NCBI GenBank assembly: GCA_002714185.1
Contig: PAWM01000008.1
Coordinates: 67,091-131,090, forward strand
Source: Flavobacteriales bacterium
GTDB lineage: Bacteria > Bacteroidota > Bacteroidia > Flavobacteriales > TMED113
DNA length: 64,000 nucleotides
Direction: 5' to 3'
The position numbers were made by a program, and so were the translations under genes. Position 1 is the stretch's first letter. Each line of letters starts with the position of its first letter. Positions 39,511 to 49,459 of this stretch are shown piece after piece. Under the pieces are notes generated by a model that saw only the letters and a program-made list of their open reading frames with translations, was not told where the DNA came from and made no database searches.

Positions 39511-40551
39511 TTATTCACTATATCTATTAATATGATACCTGGGGTCAACATTAATTTCTAAATTAGTTAATGCATTTTCTTTGTATTTATAATACCCTGA
39601 TAAAGCAATCATAGCTGCATTATCTGTAGCATATTCTTTTTTAGGAATTAATACATTAAGTCTATATTTTTCTTCTAATTTCTTTATTGATTGTCTAAAT
39701 TTTTCATTTGCTGCAACACCACCTGAAATAGCAATATTTTTTGGTTTATATTTTATAATTGCAACATTTAACTTATTTAAAAGTATTTCAATGATAGTGG
39801 ATTGAATTGATGCACATAAATCTTCTATATTATCCTGAATAAATGTATTGTTTAGTGTTGATTCTTTTTTAATTAATTGTAGAAAATTAGTCTTTAGACC
39901 ACTAAAGCTAAAATTTAAATTTTTTACTTTAGGTTTTGTGAAAGTAAATGCAAGTGGATTGCCGTATTTTGCTTTTTTTTCAATCTCAGGTCCCCCTGGA
40001 TAATTTAAGCCCAATATTTTAGCACATTTATCAAATGTTTCTCCAGCTGAATCATCTAGAGTTTCACCTAGTATATTGATTTTTTTGACACTTTCTACTT
40101 TTACAATTTGTGTATGACCGCCTGAAACAGTTAAGCAAATTAGAGGAAATTCTGGGATATGATCAATAAAATTAGCTATCACATGTGCCTCCATGTGATT
40201 CACTTCAATTAGTGGTATATTTAAAGATAATGCTAAGCTTTTCGCAAAAGATGATCCAACTAATAATGAGCCCATTAGTCCAGGTCCTCTTGTGAATGCA
40301 ATTGCATCGATATCATCCATTGAAATTTTAGCTTTTTTTATTGCTAAAGAAATTGTAGGGATGATATTTTTTTGATGTTCTCTTGATGCTAGTTCTGGTA
40401 TTACACCTCCATATTCTTTATGCACTTTTTGATTGGATACTATATTAGAAAGAATCCTGTTATTTTGTGCAATTGATACAGATGTATCATCGCATGAAGA
40501 TTCAATACCTAAAATAATAGTATCTTTATTACCTTTGTGTAACATAATCAT
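39511..40551 (-). CDS. tsaD: tRNA N6-adenosine threonylcarbamoyltransferase TsaD
   Basis: 346 residues of the Kae1/Qri7/TsaD ASKHA family. It transfers threonylcarbamoyl from TC-AMP to A37 of ANN-decoding tRNAs with TsaB and TsaE. Motifs are ILGIESSCDDTSVSI, GGVIPELASREHQKNI, the metal-binding HMEAH, CLTVSGGHTQIV, DDSAGETFDKCAKILGL, NFSFSGLKTNF and the late AISGGVAANEKFR. Its start is only six bases from that of divergent tamB. Confidence 0.96.
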   Translation of the reverse strand: MIMLHKGNKDTIILGIESSCDDTSVSIAQNNRILSNIVSNQKVHKEYGGVIPELASREHQKNIIPTISLAIKKAKISMDDIDAIAFTRGPGLMGSLLVGSSFAKSLALSLNIPLIEVNHMEAHVIANFIDHIPEFPLICLTVSGGHTQIVKVESVKKINILGETLDDSAGETFDKCAKILGLNYPGGPEIEKKAKYGNPLAFTFTKPKVKNLNFSFSGLKTNFLQLIKKESTLNNTFIQDNIEDLCASIQSTIIEILLNKLNVAIIKYKPKNIAISGGVAANEKFRQSIKKLEEKYRLNVLIPKKEYATDNAAMIALSGYYKYKENALTNLEINVDPRYHINRYSE

Positions 40552-40557
40552 CTTGAC

Positions 40558-43500
40558 TTGAATATAAACCTACAAAAAATATTATTTGGATTTTTATTTT
40601 GTTTTATAATTATACTTCTATTGTTGAATAATTCTAATTTTCAATCTAAAATAATATCTAATTACTTAAATACATATTATTTAAGTGATCGATTAGTTTC
40701 ATTAGATAATTTTGAATATAATTTTTTTACAGGAAACTGTAATAGTGATCTAATTTTTATGAATGACATACATAATAATAATGATACTATTATTTTGATT
40801 AAGGATTTGGAAATTGAGTTAGATTTTTTTGATTTAGTAATGTTTAAAGAAATTAATTTAAAAAATATATATCTAGATTCAACATTAATTAATTTATCTA
40901 ATATAGAAAATAATCAAAAAATTGATTTTTCTAATTTCTTTTCGTTCAATTATCAACTTACCATTAATAAATTAGAGTTATCGAATTTGATGATTTTAAC
41001 TGACCAACAAATTTTAGACAATATAGACCTTTTAATAGATGACATTATAATTAATGAAAATAATTTTAGTATTCAAGATATTTCTATCAAGAATGATAGT
41101 TTTATCTTAAATGCAAATTCTTCAATCAAGGATGAACATCTAATAGTTAATATAGAAAAGTTAAATTTATATGATGATAATGTATTTTTTAAAAAGCATA
41201 AGCTTGATAATATTCTATCAGAAAATAAACTTGCAGTTAATGGAGTTATCTTAATAAATAGTGATTCAATTTTAGGTTCAACATCTATATGTTCAGGTGA
41301 CAGTAAACTTCATTTGGACATTATTCAAAAAAACAATATATCTAGTATAGATTATTTGTGTGAATTAAAGCCAAATGATGTACAGTTTTCTCTTCTTAAA
41401 TCTCAACAATTAGATAGTCTTATTTTTCAAGGTAATTTAGATATAAGAACAAATAAATTACTCAATGAATATAATGGTTTTATTACTTCACAATTTGGTT
41501 CAATTCATTTTAATGCAGAAAATTATGAAAAAAATACTACTATCAATTTTGATCTAATTGATTTTGATTTAGACTTATTCAGTGACAATATTGAAATAAA
41601 AAATATTAATTCAAAAGGTATGTTAAGTTTTAGTGATAGTGATTTAACTTATTTGGATATGGATATTATAAATGGATTATTTCATGATTATAATTATCAA
41701 AATATTCATATTCAAAGTTTACCATCTAATAACGATACTTTATCTTATAGTATTCAAATAGATGACAATAATTTGAAATTTAATGGCAGACTTAATATTG
41801 ATTATTTTTATAATACAAATTCAGTAATTTACCAACCAGTTTTATCTGGAAATATTAATATGATTAATACTAATAATTTAAATATTAATATGAATACTGC
41901 ATTAAATTCTATTTCTACAAGTATTATGGTTAGTGGATTTAATGTTGCCTCTTTAGATAATAGATTTTTTATTAAGTTGCTTCATCCTCAGATTCAACTA
42001 CAAGATTTCAGTTATAAAATTGAAGATAATAATAAAAGTTTATCTTTTATTAAGATGACTTCTAATAATAATTTAAACCAATTTTCTTTAAATTCTTCAA
42101 TTGGTAATATTCATTTAATGTATGATAATGACTCTTCTAAAAACGGATTTAAATATAATACACCTTTTAGATTAGATCTTGATTTAAATAAGGCATCAGT
42201 TATTTCAGATTTATTTTTAACAAACATTAAGTTAGCTGATAATTTAAAAATTAATGCAGATTTTCAAAATAAAAATTTTTCTATAATTAATGTATATTCT
42301 CCTTGGATTACTTATTCAAATTTATCATTGTTTAATATTGATTTTTCTACAGTAAATAATAATACAGGTCAATATATTTTTTCTGTTGACAGTATGCTTA
42401 TTTCTGACAAGTTGTCTCTTGAAGATATTTCACTTACTTCATCAATGGTTCAGCCAAATAAAAGTAATTATCACCTTACTTATTCTTCAGGTGTTAATCA
42501 AGGTGAGTTAAAAGGTAATCTTTTTTTTAACAGTGATATTGTTACTGTCAATTTCAATTCCGAATCAATTATTAATTTTTTTAATCAATCTTGGAAGGTG
42601 AACACATTGTCAAAATTATCTTTAGCAAATAAGCAAATTAATTTTCAAAATTTTTCTCTTAATATGGATGGCCAAAAATTAATACTAGATGGCTTCTTAA
42701 ATAACAGTCCAAAAATTAATTTTTCATTTATAGACTTTAAACTTCACTATCTTAATCCTTTTTTAAATAATGAATCCTTTTATTTTGATGGAGTATTAGA
42801 CGGAGATATCTTATTTTATGCAAATACATTTCCAATGATGTCTGGTAATTTTGAAGTTGATAATTTTAAACTTAACGACGTTTTATTAGGAAAATTAACA
42901 TTAACTAATATGTCTAATCAAGGTAATGATTCAATTTTTACTAACGGAATTATTAGAAGTAATAAGGAAATTTTAACTTTTTTAGCAAGATATCCATTAG
43001 ATGGAACGAAAAATATTAATGCAAATATTTTATTTAATGATTTTCCTGCTAACATTTTTGATACCATTCTAAACCCAATTTCTAATTTAAGTGGACTTTC
43101 ATATGGTAATATTAAGGTTGATGGAGTAATAGATGATTATAGTATTAACGGTGAAACTTTTATTAATAATCTAGAATTTAATATACCTTACTTAGGAACA
43201 AATTATTATAGTGGTAATAATAGTTTAATTTTAAATTTTGATAATGATTCTATTTTTATAAATAGTTTAAGTCTTTATGATAAAGAGCATAGTACTAGTG
43301 CTATAATTGAAGGCAATATTGCACATTCATCTTTAAAAGATATGCATTATAATTTATTTATTAAATCTGATAGTTTATATGCATTAAATAAATTTAGAAA
43401 TATTAACAAAAATTATTATGGTAAAGCATTTTTAGGTGGTAATATGTCTATAAAAGGTGAGCCAAAAACTGTTCAATTAGATATAGACGGAGCATCAAAA

Positions 43501-44586
43501 AAAGGTTCAAAAATACTGATACCTTTGACGAATTCTAAAGAAGTCCAAAAAAATGAATTTATACAATTTGTTAATTCTAATTTTACTAAACAGACCTCAT
43601 CTTTAGCATTAAGTACTAAACCTAAATTTACTATGGATTTTAATCTTTTAATAGACACTCAATCTGAAATAAAGTTAATTTTCGATGAAGAAGTTGGTGA
43701 TATTATTACTGGTTACGGACAAGGAGATTTATCTTTAAAAATAAATAAAGAAGTAGATTTTAAAGTTTATGGTGATTTTGAAATTGAGAAGGGAGATTAT
43801 TTATTTACATTACAAGATGTAATTACTAAAAGTTTTCAAATCGAAAAAGGAGGTGTTATTAATTTTGATGGAGATCCATACAATGCAAATATTAATTTGA
43901 ATTTACTATATAATGTTCAAGCTTCTTTGAATCCATTGAATTCAGATTTTGATAGAGATAAAAAGTCTCCTGTAGTTTGTAAAATGAAAATGTCCGGTCC
44001 TTTATTAAATCCAGAAATAAGTTTTGATATTAATATATTAAACAGCGATCAAATTGCAGAAACTTCTTTAGAGGCAATAACTAATACAGATCAAAAATTA
44101 TTAGAACAGTTTTTATATTTGCTAATTGCAAATAGTTTTTTAGTAGAAAATGATCCTACTATAGATTATTTAGGAAATACTTTAGCTACAACAGGAACAG
44201 AATTGTTATCTAATCAATTATCAAATTGGCTATCACAAACAACTGATGCATTTGATTTAGGTTTTAAATGGATTCCTGGAACAGGTGATTCTTTAAGTTA
44301 TCAACAGATTGAACTTGCCGTAAGTAAAAAATTTTTGGATGATAGAGTAGTTGTTAATGGTAATGTTGGTACACCACCAGAACAATCTGAAGCCAATATA
44401 GTAGGGGATTTAGATATTGAATATGATTTCTTTAAAGACGGTAAATTTAAACTTAGAGTTTTTAATAGAACTAAAGATTATGACCCATTATCTGAATCTT
44501 TAGGATATGAGCAAGGTTTTGGTATTTTTTTTAAAAAACAATTTAATAATTTCAAGGAAATATTTATTATCGATCAAAATGAATGA
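40558..44586 (+). CDS. tamB: TamB-like translocation/assembly module protein (DUF490)
   Basis: 1342 residues. An N-terminal membrane anchor (ILFGFLFCFIIILLLL) is followed by about 1000 residues of beta-rich AsmA-like repeats. The C-terminal DUF490/TamB domain (from about 990) has GYGQGDLSLKINKEVDFKVYGDFEI, EKGDYLFTLQD and KGGVINFDGDPYNANINL. TamB-type proteins span the periplasm and are implicated in phospholipid transport and outer-membrane protein insertion with TamA, which is not seen here. TTG at 40558 is the only start that keeps the whole anchor. The gene is extremely Asn- and Ile-rich. Its end is three bases from convergent ribBA. Confidence 0.88.
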   Translation: MNINLQKILFGFLFCFIIILLLLNNSNFQSKIISNYLNTYYLSDRLVSLDNFEYNFFTGNCNSDLIFMNDIHNNNDTIILIKDLEIELDFFDLVMFKEINLKNIYLDSTLINLSNIENNQKIDFSNFFSFNYQLTINKLELSNLMILTDQQILDNIDLLIDDIIINENNFSIQDISIKNDSFILNANSSIKDEHLIVNIEKLNLYDDNVFFKKHKLDNILSENKLAVNGVILINSDSILGSTSICSGDSKLHLDIIQKNNISSIDYLCELKPNDVQFSLLKSQQLDSLIFQGNLDIRTNKLLNEYNGFITSQFGSIHFNAENYEKNTTINFDLIDFDLDLFSDNIEIKNINSKGMLSFSDSDLTYLDMDIINGLFHDYNYQNIHIQSLPSNNDTLSYSIQIDDNNLKFNGRLNIDYFYNTNSVIYQPVLSGNINMINTNNLNINMNTALNSISTSIMVSGFNVASLDNRFFIKLLHPQIQLQDFSYKIEDNNKSLSFIKMTSNNNLNQFSLNSSIGNIHLMYDNDSSKNGFKYNTPFRLDLDLNKASVISDLFLTNIKLADNLKINADFQNKNFSIINVYSPWITYSNLSLFNIDFSTVNNNTGQYIFSVDSMLISDKLSLEDISLTSSMVQPNKSNYHLTYSSGVNQGELKGNLFFNSDIVTVNFNSESIINFFNQSWKVNTLSKLSLANKQINFQNFSLNMDGQKLILDGFLNNSPKINFSFIDFKLHYLNPFLNNESFYFDGVLDGDILFYANTFPMMSGNFEVDNFKLNDVLLGKLTLTNMSNQGNDSIFTNGIIRSNKEILTFLARYPLDGTKNINANILFNDFPANIFDTILNPISNLSGLSYGNIKVDGVIDDYSINGETFINNLEFNIPYLGTNYYSGNNSLILNFDNDSIFINSLSLYDKEHSTSAIIEGNIAHSSLKDMHYNLFIKSDSLYALNKFRNINKNYYGKAFLGGNMSIKGEPKTVQLDIDGASKKGSKILIPLTNSKEVQKNEFIQFVNSNFTKQTSSLALSTKPKFTMDFNLLIDTQSEIKLIFDEEVGDIITGYGQGDLSLKINKEVDFKVYGDFEIEKGDYLFTLQDVITKSFQIEKGGVINFDGDPYNANINLNLLYNVQASLNPLNSDFDRDKKSPVVCKMKMSGPLLNPEISFDINILNSDQIAETSLEAITNTDQKLLEQFLYLLIANSFLVENDPTIDYLGNTLATTGTELLSNQLSNWLSQTTDAFDLGFKWIPGTGDSLSYQQIELAVSKKFLDDRVVVNGNVGTPPEQSEANIVGDLDIEYDFFKDGKFKLRVFNRTKDYDPLSESLGYEQGFGIFFKKQFNNFKEIFIIDQNE

Positions 44587-44589
44587 ATT

Positions 44590-45792
44590 TTAAATTTCAT
44601 GTTTCATTTTTTTCTTTTTTGTTTCTAAGTATTTTTCATTATATATATTTGTTTGTGCAATTATTGGAATATTATCAACTATCTCGATTCCATAAGAAAT
44701 CAATCCGGTTCTTTTAGTTGGATTATTAGTTAGTAATTTTAATTTAGAAGCACCTAGGTCTCTTAAGATTTGTGCTCCCACTCCATAATCTCTTTCGTCC
44801 ATTTCAAAACCTAATTTAATATTAGCTTCTACAGTATCTAATCCTTCTTGTTGTAATTTATATGATTTTAATTTATTTAGGAGCCCTATGCCTCTTCCTT
44901 CTTGATTAATGTATAAAACAATACCTTTTCCTTCTTTCTCTATTTGTTTAAGTGCTAATTCTAATTGATCTCCACAATCACATTTTAACGATCCTAATAT
45001 ATCTCCCGTGAAACAAGATGAGTGTACTCTGGTTAAGATGGGTTCATTTTTTTTCCATTTTCCTTTTACTATTGCTAGATGCTCCTCATTTGTATTAATC
45101 TGTTTGTATGCAATTAATTTAAAGTGTCCAAATTTAGTTGGTAAATCAACTGTAACCTCTTTTTTAATTAATGATTCATTTCTTAATCTATATGCGATTA
45201 AATCCTCAATAGAAATAATTTTTAGGTTATGTGTTTTAGCAATCTTTTTAAGATCTTTTAGCTTAGCCATAGTTCCATTTGCATTCATAACCTCTACAAT
45301 CAGTCCACAAGGTTCTAAATTTGCTAATTTAGCTAAATCAACAGCAGCTTCTGTGTGACCAGCACGTCTTAATACACCACCATTTATTGCTTTTAATGGA
45401 AATATATGCCCTGGTCTAGATAATTCATTTATTTTAGTGTTTGGATTAGCTAATGCTTTAACAGTTTGAGATCTGTCGTATGCAGATATTCCCGTTGTAC
45501 AATCTTCTCCAATTTTATCTACAGATATGGTGAATTGAGTTTTCATTGGATCAGTATTTTTACCAACCATTAAATTTAAATCCAATTCTTTACATCTTTT
45601 TTCTAATAGTGGTACACAAATTAAACCTCTCCCGTGAGTAGCCATAAAATTAATCATTGATGGAGTTACTTTTTCAGCCGCAGCAACAAAATCTCCTTCA
45701 TTTTCTCTATTTTCATCATCTACCACAATTACAATTTTTCCATTTTTTATGTCGGATATTGCTTCTGAAACTGTATTTAATTTCTGTGTCAT
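44590..45792 (-). CDS. ribBA: Bifunctional DHBP synthase / GTP cyclohydrolase II
   Basis: 400 residues. Residues 1-205 are RibB (VVDDENRENEGDFVAAAE, FMATHGRGLICVPL, RPGHIFPL, RRAGHTEAAVDLA), which makes 3,4-dihydroxy-2-butanone 4-phosphate. Residues 206-400 are RibA, with the zinc cysteines in SSCFTGDILGSLKCDCGDQL and the YINQEGRGIGLLNKLKSY motif; it opens GTP for the other branch of riboflavin synthesis. It is the last gene of a minus-strand run; the upstream glycosyltransferase ends five bases before its ATG. Confidence 0.96.
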   Translation of the reverse strand: MTQKLNTVSEAISDIKNGKIVIVVDDENRENEGDFVAAAEKVTPSMINFMATHGRGLICVPLLEKRCKELDLNLMVGKNTDPMKTQFTISVDKIGEDCTTGISAYDRSQTVKALANPNTKINELSRPGHIFPLKAINGGVLRRAGHTEAAVDLAKLANLEPCGLIVEVMNANGTMAKLKDLKKIAKTHNLKIISIEDLIAYRLRNESLIKKEVTVDLPTKFGHFKLIAYKQINTNEEHLAIVKGKWKKNEPILTRVHSSCFTGDILGSLKCDCGDQLELALKQIEKEGKGIVLYINQEGRGIGLLNKLKSYKLQQEGLDTVEANIKLGFEMDERDYGVGAQILRDLGASKLKLLTNNPTKRTGLISYGIEIVDNIPIIAQTNIYNEKYLETKKKKMKHEI

Positions 45793-45797
45793 TTTTT

Positions 45798-46964
45798 TTA
45801 TTTAAACATTAAACTTAAATTATTATTAATTTTTTTCCAATCATATTTTTCATGAATAAATTTTAAGCCTGCATTTTTTAATTGCTCAGCTTTTTCTTTA
45901 TTCTTTAATATTTGAATACAAGCATTAGCAAAATCTACTTTATTATTTGCAATAATAATTTGATGTGAGTTAGCTAATAGTGCATCATTTGCTAATTTAG
46001 TTGTTATACATGGAATTCCCATTGCCATTGCTTCTAAAAGTTTATTTTGAAGCCCCGTTCCCATAAACATAGGAGCAACAAATATGTTTCCCGATGCATA
46101 TATTTTTCTAATATCTTTAGTCCACCCTGATACTTTAATATGTTTACTGCTTAAATTTTTAATAATTTGATGTGGATTAGTTCCTCCAATTAATATTTTA
46201 CATTGTTTATAATTTCTTTTAATTATAGGACTAATTTCTTCACATATGTACCTTGCTGCTTCTATGTTAGGTGGATAGCTCATATTCCCAACAAATACAA
46301 TATCATATTTTTTCAATGTGTTATCCATTGGCTTAAAATATTGTGTATCTACACCGTTGGGAATTACTTTAATTTTTTTAAAGTGTGCATGATCTATAAA
46401 ATTTCTATCATTTTCTGTAATTATAGTATGTTTATTAAAATAATTAAATACTTTAGTTTCATATGCCTTGGTAATTAATGCTTCTCTTTTTATAAGTGGT
46501 CTTAGTATTCGTGGGAACTTTGTGATTCTTCTTTCTAGACCCTTTGAAAATGCATCCATATAATCAATTATATTATTATTATTATGGTTGGCATATTTAG
46601 CTGTTCTAATTAACTGATGGTAAATCCAATCTGGTTGAATTTCATTAGTTAAAGAAATAATTTTACTGTGTGCTTTTTTTGAATAAAAATATCCTACTTG
46701 TAAAGGTTCCCGATATAGTAATGATTTAAAAATATTAATTCCTTTTGTTAAAAAATTTATATTAATTATATGAATATCCTTACAGTATTTTTTTAATTCA
46801 ATTAAACACTCTTTTTTTATTTTTTTTTCTGTATTCAATGAAATTAAGTATATGTCATGATATTTTGAAATGTATTTTATTTGATGATACATTCTAAGTT
46901 TATCTCCTTTGTTTAAAGGATATGGAAAGCGAGATGTAATAATGATAATTTTTTTCTTTTCCAC
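45798..46964 (-). CDS. GT4-family glycosyltransferase (TIGR03087-like)
   Basis: 388 residues with a two-domain GT-B fold. The start IIIITSRFPYPLNKGDKLRMYHQIKYIS and the IDYMDAFSKGLERRI segment resemble the sugar transferases of the TIGR03087 group. The acceptor-donor hinge VIPNGVDTQYF is followed by DIVFVGNMSYPPNIEAARYI and the donor motif VAPMFMGTGLQNKLLEAMAMGIPCITT. It probably adds a sugar to an envelope polysaccharide or LPS. It is four bases after the second glycosyltransferase and five bases before ribBA. Confidence 0.85.
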   Translation of the reverse strand: MEKKKIIIITSRFPYPLNKGDKLRMYHQIKYISKYHDIYLISLNTEKKIKKECLIELKKYCKDIHIININFLTKGINIFKSLLYREPLQVGYFYSKKAHSKIISLTNEIQPDWIYHQLIRTAKYANHNNNNIIDYMDAFSKGLERRITKFPRILRPLIKREALITKAYETKVFNYFNKHTIITENDRNFIDHAHFKKIKVIPNGVDTQYFKPMDNTLKKYDIVFVGNMSYPPNIEAARYICEEISPIIKRNYKQCKILIGGTNPHQIIKNLSSKHIKVSGWTKDIRKIYASGNIFVAPMFMGTGLQNKLLEAMAMGIPCITTKLANDALLANSHQIIIANNKVDFANACIQILKNKEKAEQLKNAGLKFIHEKYDWKKINNNLSLMFK

Positions 46965-46968
46965 TATA

Positions 46969-48138
46969 TTAAATTATGTTATTTAATTTTTCATTTACTA
47001 CTAAATCCGAAAAGTGTGATTCTATTAATTTTTTTCCGTTATCACCTATGGTTTTAGCTAATTTTTTATTTTTTATTAGCCTAATGATTGACATTGTAAA
47101 TTCATTTTTATCATCTGCTATTAGTATATTTTTCTCATTAGTATATGGTATGCCTTGTGCACCTTTACTCGTGCTCACTACAGGAATACCATATGCCATA
47201 GCTTCAAGTATCTTAATTCGTATTCCACTGCCAGAAAATATAGGTACAAAAAGAATTTCCTTATCTTTAATATAAGTTTCTACATGCTTTATATCACTTT
47301 CAATAATTGTATTATGATTTTTATAATTATAGAAGTATTTGGGCATGTTTTTTCCGGCAATATATATGCTGATATTTTCTTTATTTAATGATGGAAGAAC
47401 TTGACTCATAAACCATTTTAAACCCTGTATATTCGGCTTCCAATCCATTGCACCTAAATGATAAATGCTATTCGGAATTTTTCTTATATTATTTTTATAT
47501 GTTCTAAAAGTAACAGGAATATTAAATGTTTTTTTAGGAAATAATTGGCTAAAGTATTTTTTATCAAAATCAGATATTGTAAATATAAAATCTACAAAAT
47601 GACCAATATTTTCTTCATTTTTTTTTATTTGACTAGATAAAAATAGAAAGATAATTTTTTTAATTATTTTATTATTTGCTAAATCTGTCCAAATTTTATG
47701 TTCAACATTATGAGCTCTTAAAATGGTTTTAGTATTTTTATTAATCTTTAACTTGCTTAAATATATAGTTGAAAAAATACTTTCAAAAATTATTATTTCA
47801 TATAAATTTTCATCAATTAATTTTTGTATATAATCTTTAATATAAATATCATAGAATCTAATTGCTTGATAAGCATTTGTTGTGAATAAACTAGTAATAA
47901 GTGAATTAAAATTAAAACACATATTTTTTTCAAATGTAATTTGTGTGATGTAATTATTTATTGTAAGCTTTTTAGGTTGATTCGAATTTTTTACTTTGTT
48001 ATTTTTGGAAATAGAGACAATATCAATTTTATAATTTCTATTTTGTAGTATCATTGCTAGATTACTCATTGCCATTGAGCCACCATCTGAAGTTGGGAAA
48101 ATAACTTTATTTGCAATAGTTAGTATTTTTTTAGCCAT
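46969..48138 (-). CDS. GT4-family glycosyltransferase
   Basis: 389 residues with a GT-B layout. The N-terminal domain begins KKILTIANKVIFPTSDGGSMAM and holds ILRAHNVEHKIW; the donor domain has SIYHLGAMDWKPNIQGLKWF and FVPIFSGSGIRIKILEAMAYGIPVVSTSKGAQGI. It is related to but distinct from the neighbour at 45798. The sugar and acceptor are unknown; position after LptF/G (19-base overlap) suggests LPS or capsule assembly. Confidence 0.85.
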   Translation of the reverse strand: MAKKILTIANKVIFPTSDGGSMAMSNLAMILQNRNYKIDIVSISKNNKVKNSNQPKKLTINNYITQITFEKNMCFNFNSLITSLFTTNAYQAIRFYDIYIKDYIQKLIDENLYEIIIFESIFSTIYLSKLKINKNTKTILRAHNVEHKIWTDLANNKIIKKIIFLFLSSQIKKNEENIGHFVDFIFTISDFDKKYFSQLFPKKTFNIPVTFRTYKNNIRKIPNSIYHLGAMDWKPNIQGLKWFMSQVLPSLNKENISIYIAGKNMPKYFYNYKNHNTIIESDIKHVETYIKDKEILFVPIFSGSGIRIKILEAMAYGIPVVSTSKGAQGIPYTNEKNILIADDKNEFTMSIIRLIKNKKLAKTIGDNGKKLIESHFSDLVVNEKLNNII

Positions 48139-49439
48139 ATTTTTTCCAAATAATTGTTATTTACAATAATAATTAATATGATTCCAAATGCAAACATAAT
48201 AAATGTTGATGACCACATACCTATTATAGGCTCAATCAAATCTTTTTTCACCATTTTTTCACCTGTAATTGATATAATATGATATATTAAAAATAAAAAT
48301 ATTGAAAATACTACGGGTAATCCAAATCCCCCTTTTTTAATAATTGTACCAATTGTTGAGCCGATAATTAACATAATTATACATGCGATTGGTAATGTTA
48401 ATTTTCTATGTAATTCCACTTCAAATTTATTTATTTTTTTTGTAATGATATTTTGTTTGTTATTATAATTTTTTTCATCAATAGTAAAATCAGTTTTTTT
48501 ATTCTTTAATAATTCTTTAATATCAGATGCCTGTTTTATAAAGCGATTTTTATTTAAGTTATCATTAGTTTCTATAAAATTATATGGAGATAAAAAAGCA
48601 TTAATTAAGTTAAGTTTTTCATTTTGTAAAGAATCTATATTATTCATTAATTGTGATATGTTCATAGTTTTAGCTCTATTACTAAATCTATCTGATTCAG
48701 ATCTTTCCATTTTAAATGAGGATAAATCAAGTGACATATTATATTCTTTAAATGTATTAATTACATCATACTCTTTTGATTTATTTTCAACCTCTTGAAA
48801 ACTTTGACCGTTGTAAAGTTTTATAATTAATAATTTATTATCGTTGGTAATGGACATTTTTCCACTTTCTGCAGTAAACACTTGAGTTACACCTTGTTTG
48901 TCACTGTAATCGTATATAATAATATCTTGAATAGTATTTTCAGCTTGTTTTTTATCTACTCTAATGCTATAGCCTTCAATTTCAGAAAAAAAGACTTTTT
49001 CTTTTATATTAATACTTAGTTTTTTTTGCATAATATCATACATTAATGTGGTAGCTCTTAAATTTGCATATGGAATAGTGTAGTTTGATATAATAAATGA
49101 ACTTATGGTTATTAATAAGCTAAATAAAAATAGTGGACTAATAATATATGTAAAAGGTTTTCCTATAGAGTTTATCGCTGTAATTTCTGATTTTTCAGAT
49201 AGGCTACCTGTCAACATCATTGATGCAAGTAAAGTTGCCAATGGAAGAGCAAGGGGAATTAATGTTATACTAGAGTACCATAATAATTCAAAGATTATAT
49301 AAATATCTAGCCCTTTGCCAATTAAGTCATCAATATATTTCCACAGAAATTGCATTAAAAGTATAAAGATTACAACAGAAAATGTCAAAAAAAATGGTCG
49401 GATAAATGAATAAAAAATAAATTTTTTAAAAATGTTCAA
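48120..49439 (-). CDS. LptF/LptG-family LPS export permease
   Basis: 439 residues of the YjgP/YjgQ family. Six membrane helices are arranged as three near the N-terminus (FSVVIFILLMQFLWKYID, LWYSSITLIPLALPLATLLASMM, FSLLITISSFII) and three near the C-terminus (LTLPIACIIMLIIGSTIGTII, GLPVVFSIFLFLIYHI, MFAFGIILIII). They enclose a large periplasmic beta-jellyroll. It works with LptB and a second LptF/G to pull LPS from the inner membrane; no partner is adjacent. The likely start is TTG 49439. Confidence 0.9.
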   Translation of the reverse strand: MNIFKKFIFYSFIRPFFLTFSVVIFILLMQFLWKYIDDLIGKGLDIYIIFELLWYSSITLIPLALPLATLLASMMLTGSLSEKSEITAINSIGKPFTYIISPLFLFSLLITISSFIISNYTIPYANLRATTLMYDIMQKKLSINIKEKVFFSEIEGYSIRVDKKQAENTIQDIIIYDYSDKQGVTQVFTAESGKMSITNDNKLLIIKLYNGQSFQEVENKSKEYDVINTFKEYNMSLDLSSFKMERSESDRFSNRAKTMNISQLMNNIDSLQNEKLNLINAFLSPYNFIETNDNLNKNRFIKQASDIKELLKNKKTDFTIDEKNYNNKQNIITKKINKFEVELHRKLTLPIACIIMLIIGSTIGTIIKKGGFGLPVVFSIFLFLIYHIISITGEKMVKKDLIEPIIGMWSSTFIMFAFGIILIIIVNNNYLEKIWLKKY

Positions 49440-49459
49440 ATCAAATTGAAAATTAAAAA

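Noticed and set aside
45008-45358. 116-codon open frame antisense to ribBA
   Set aside because: It mirrors conserved RibB/RibA codons, has no family resemblance or signal, and is explained by codon structure of the real gene. The same applies to antisense frames in ftcD (6458-6733), spoT (29674-29964), mutL and nhaC.
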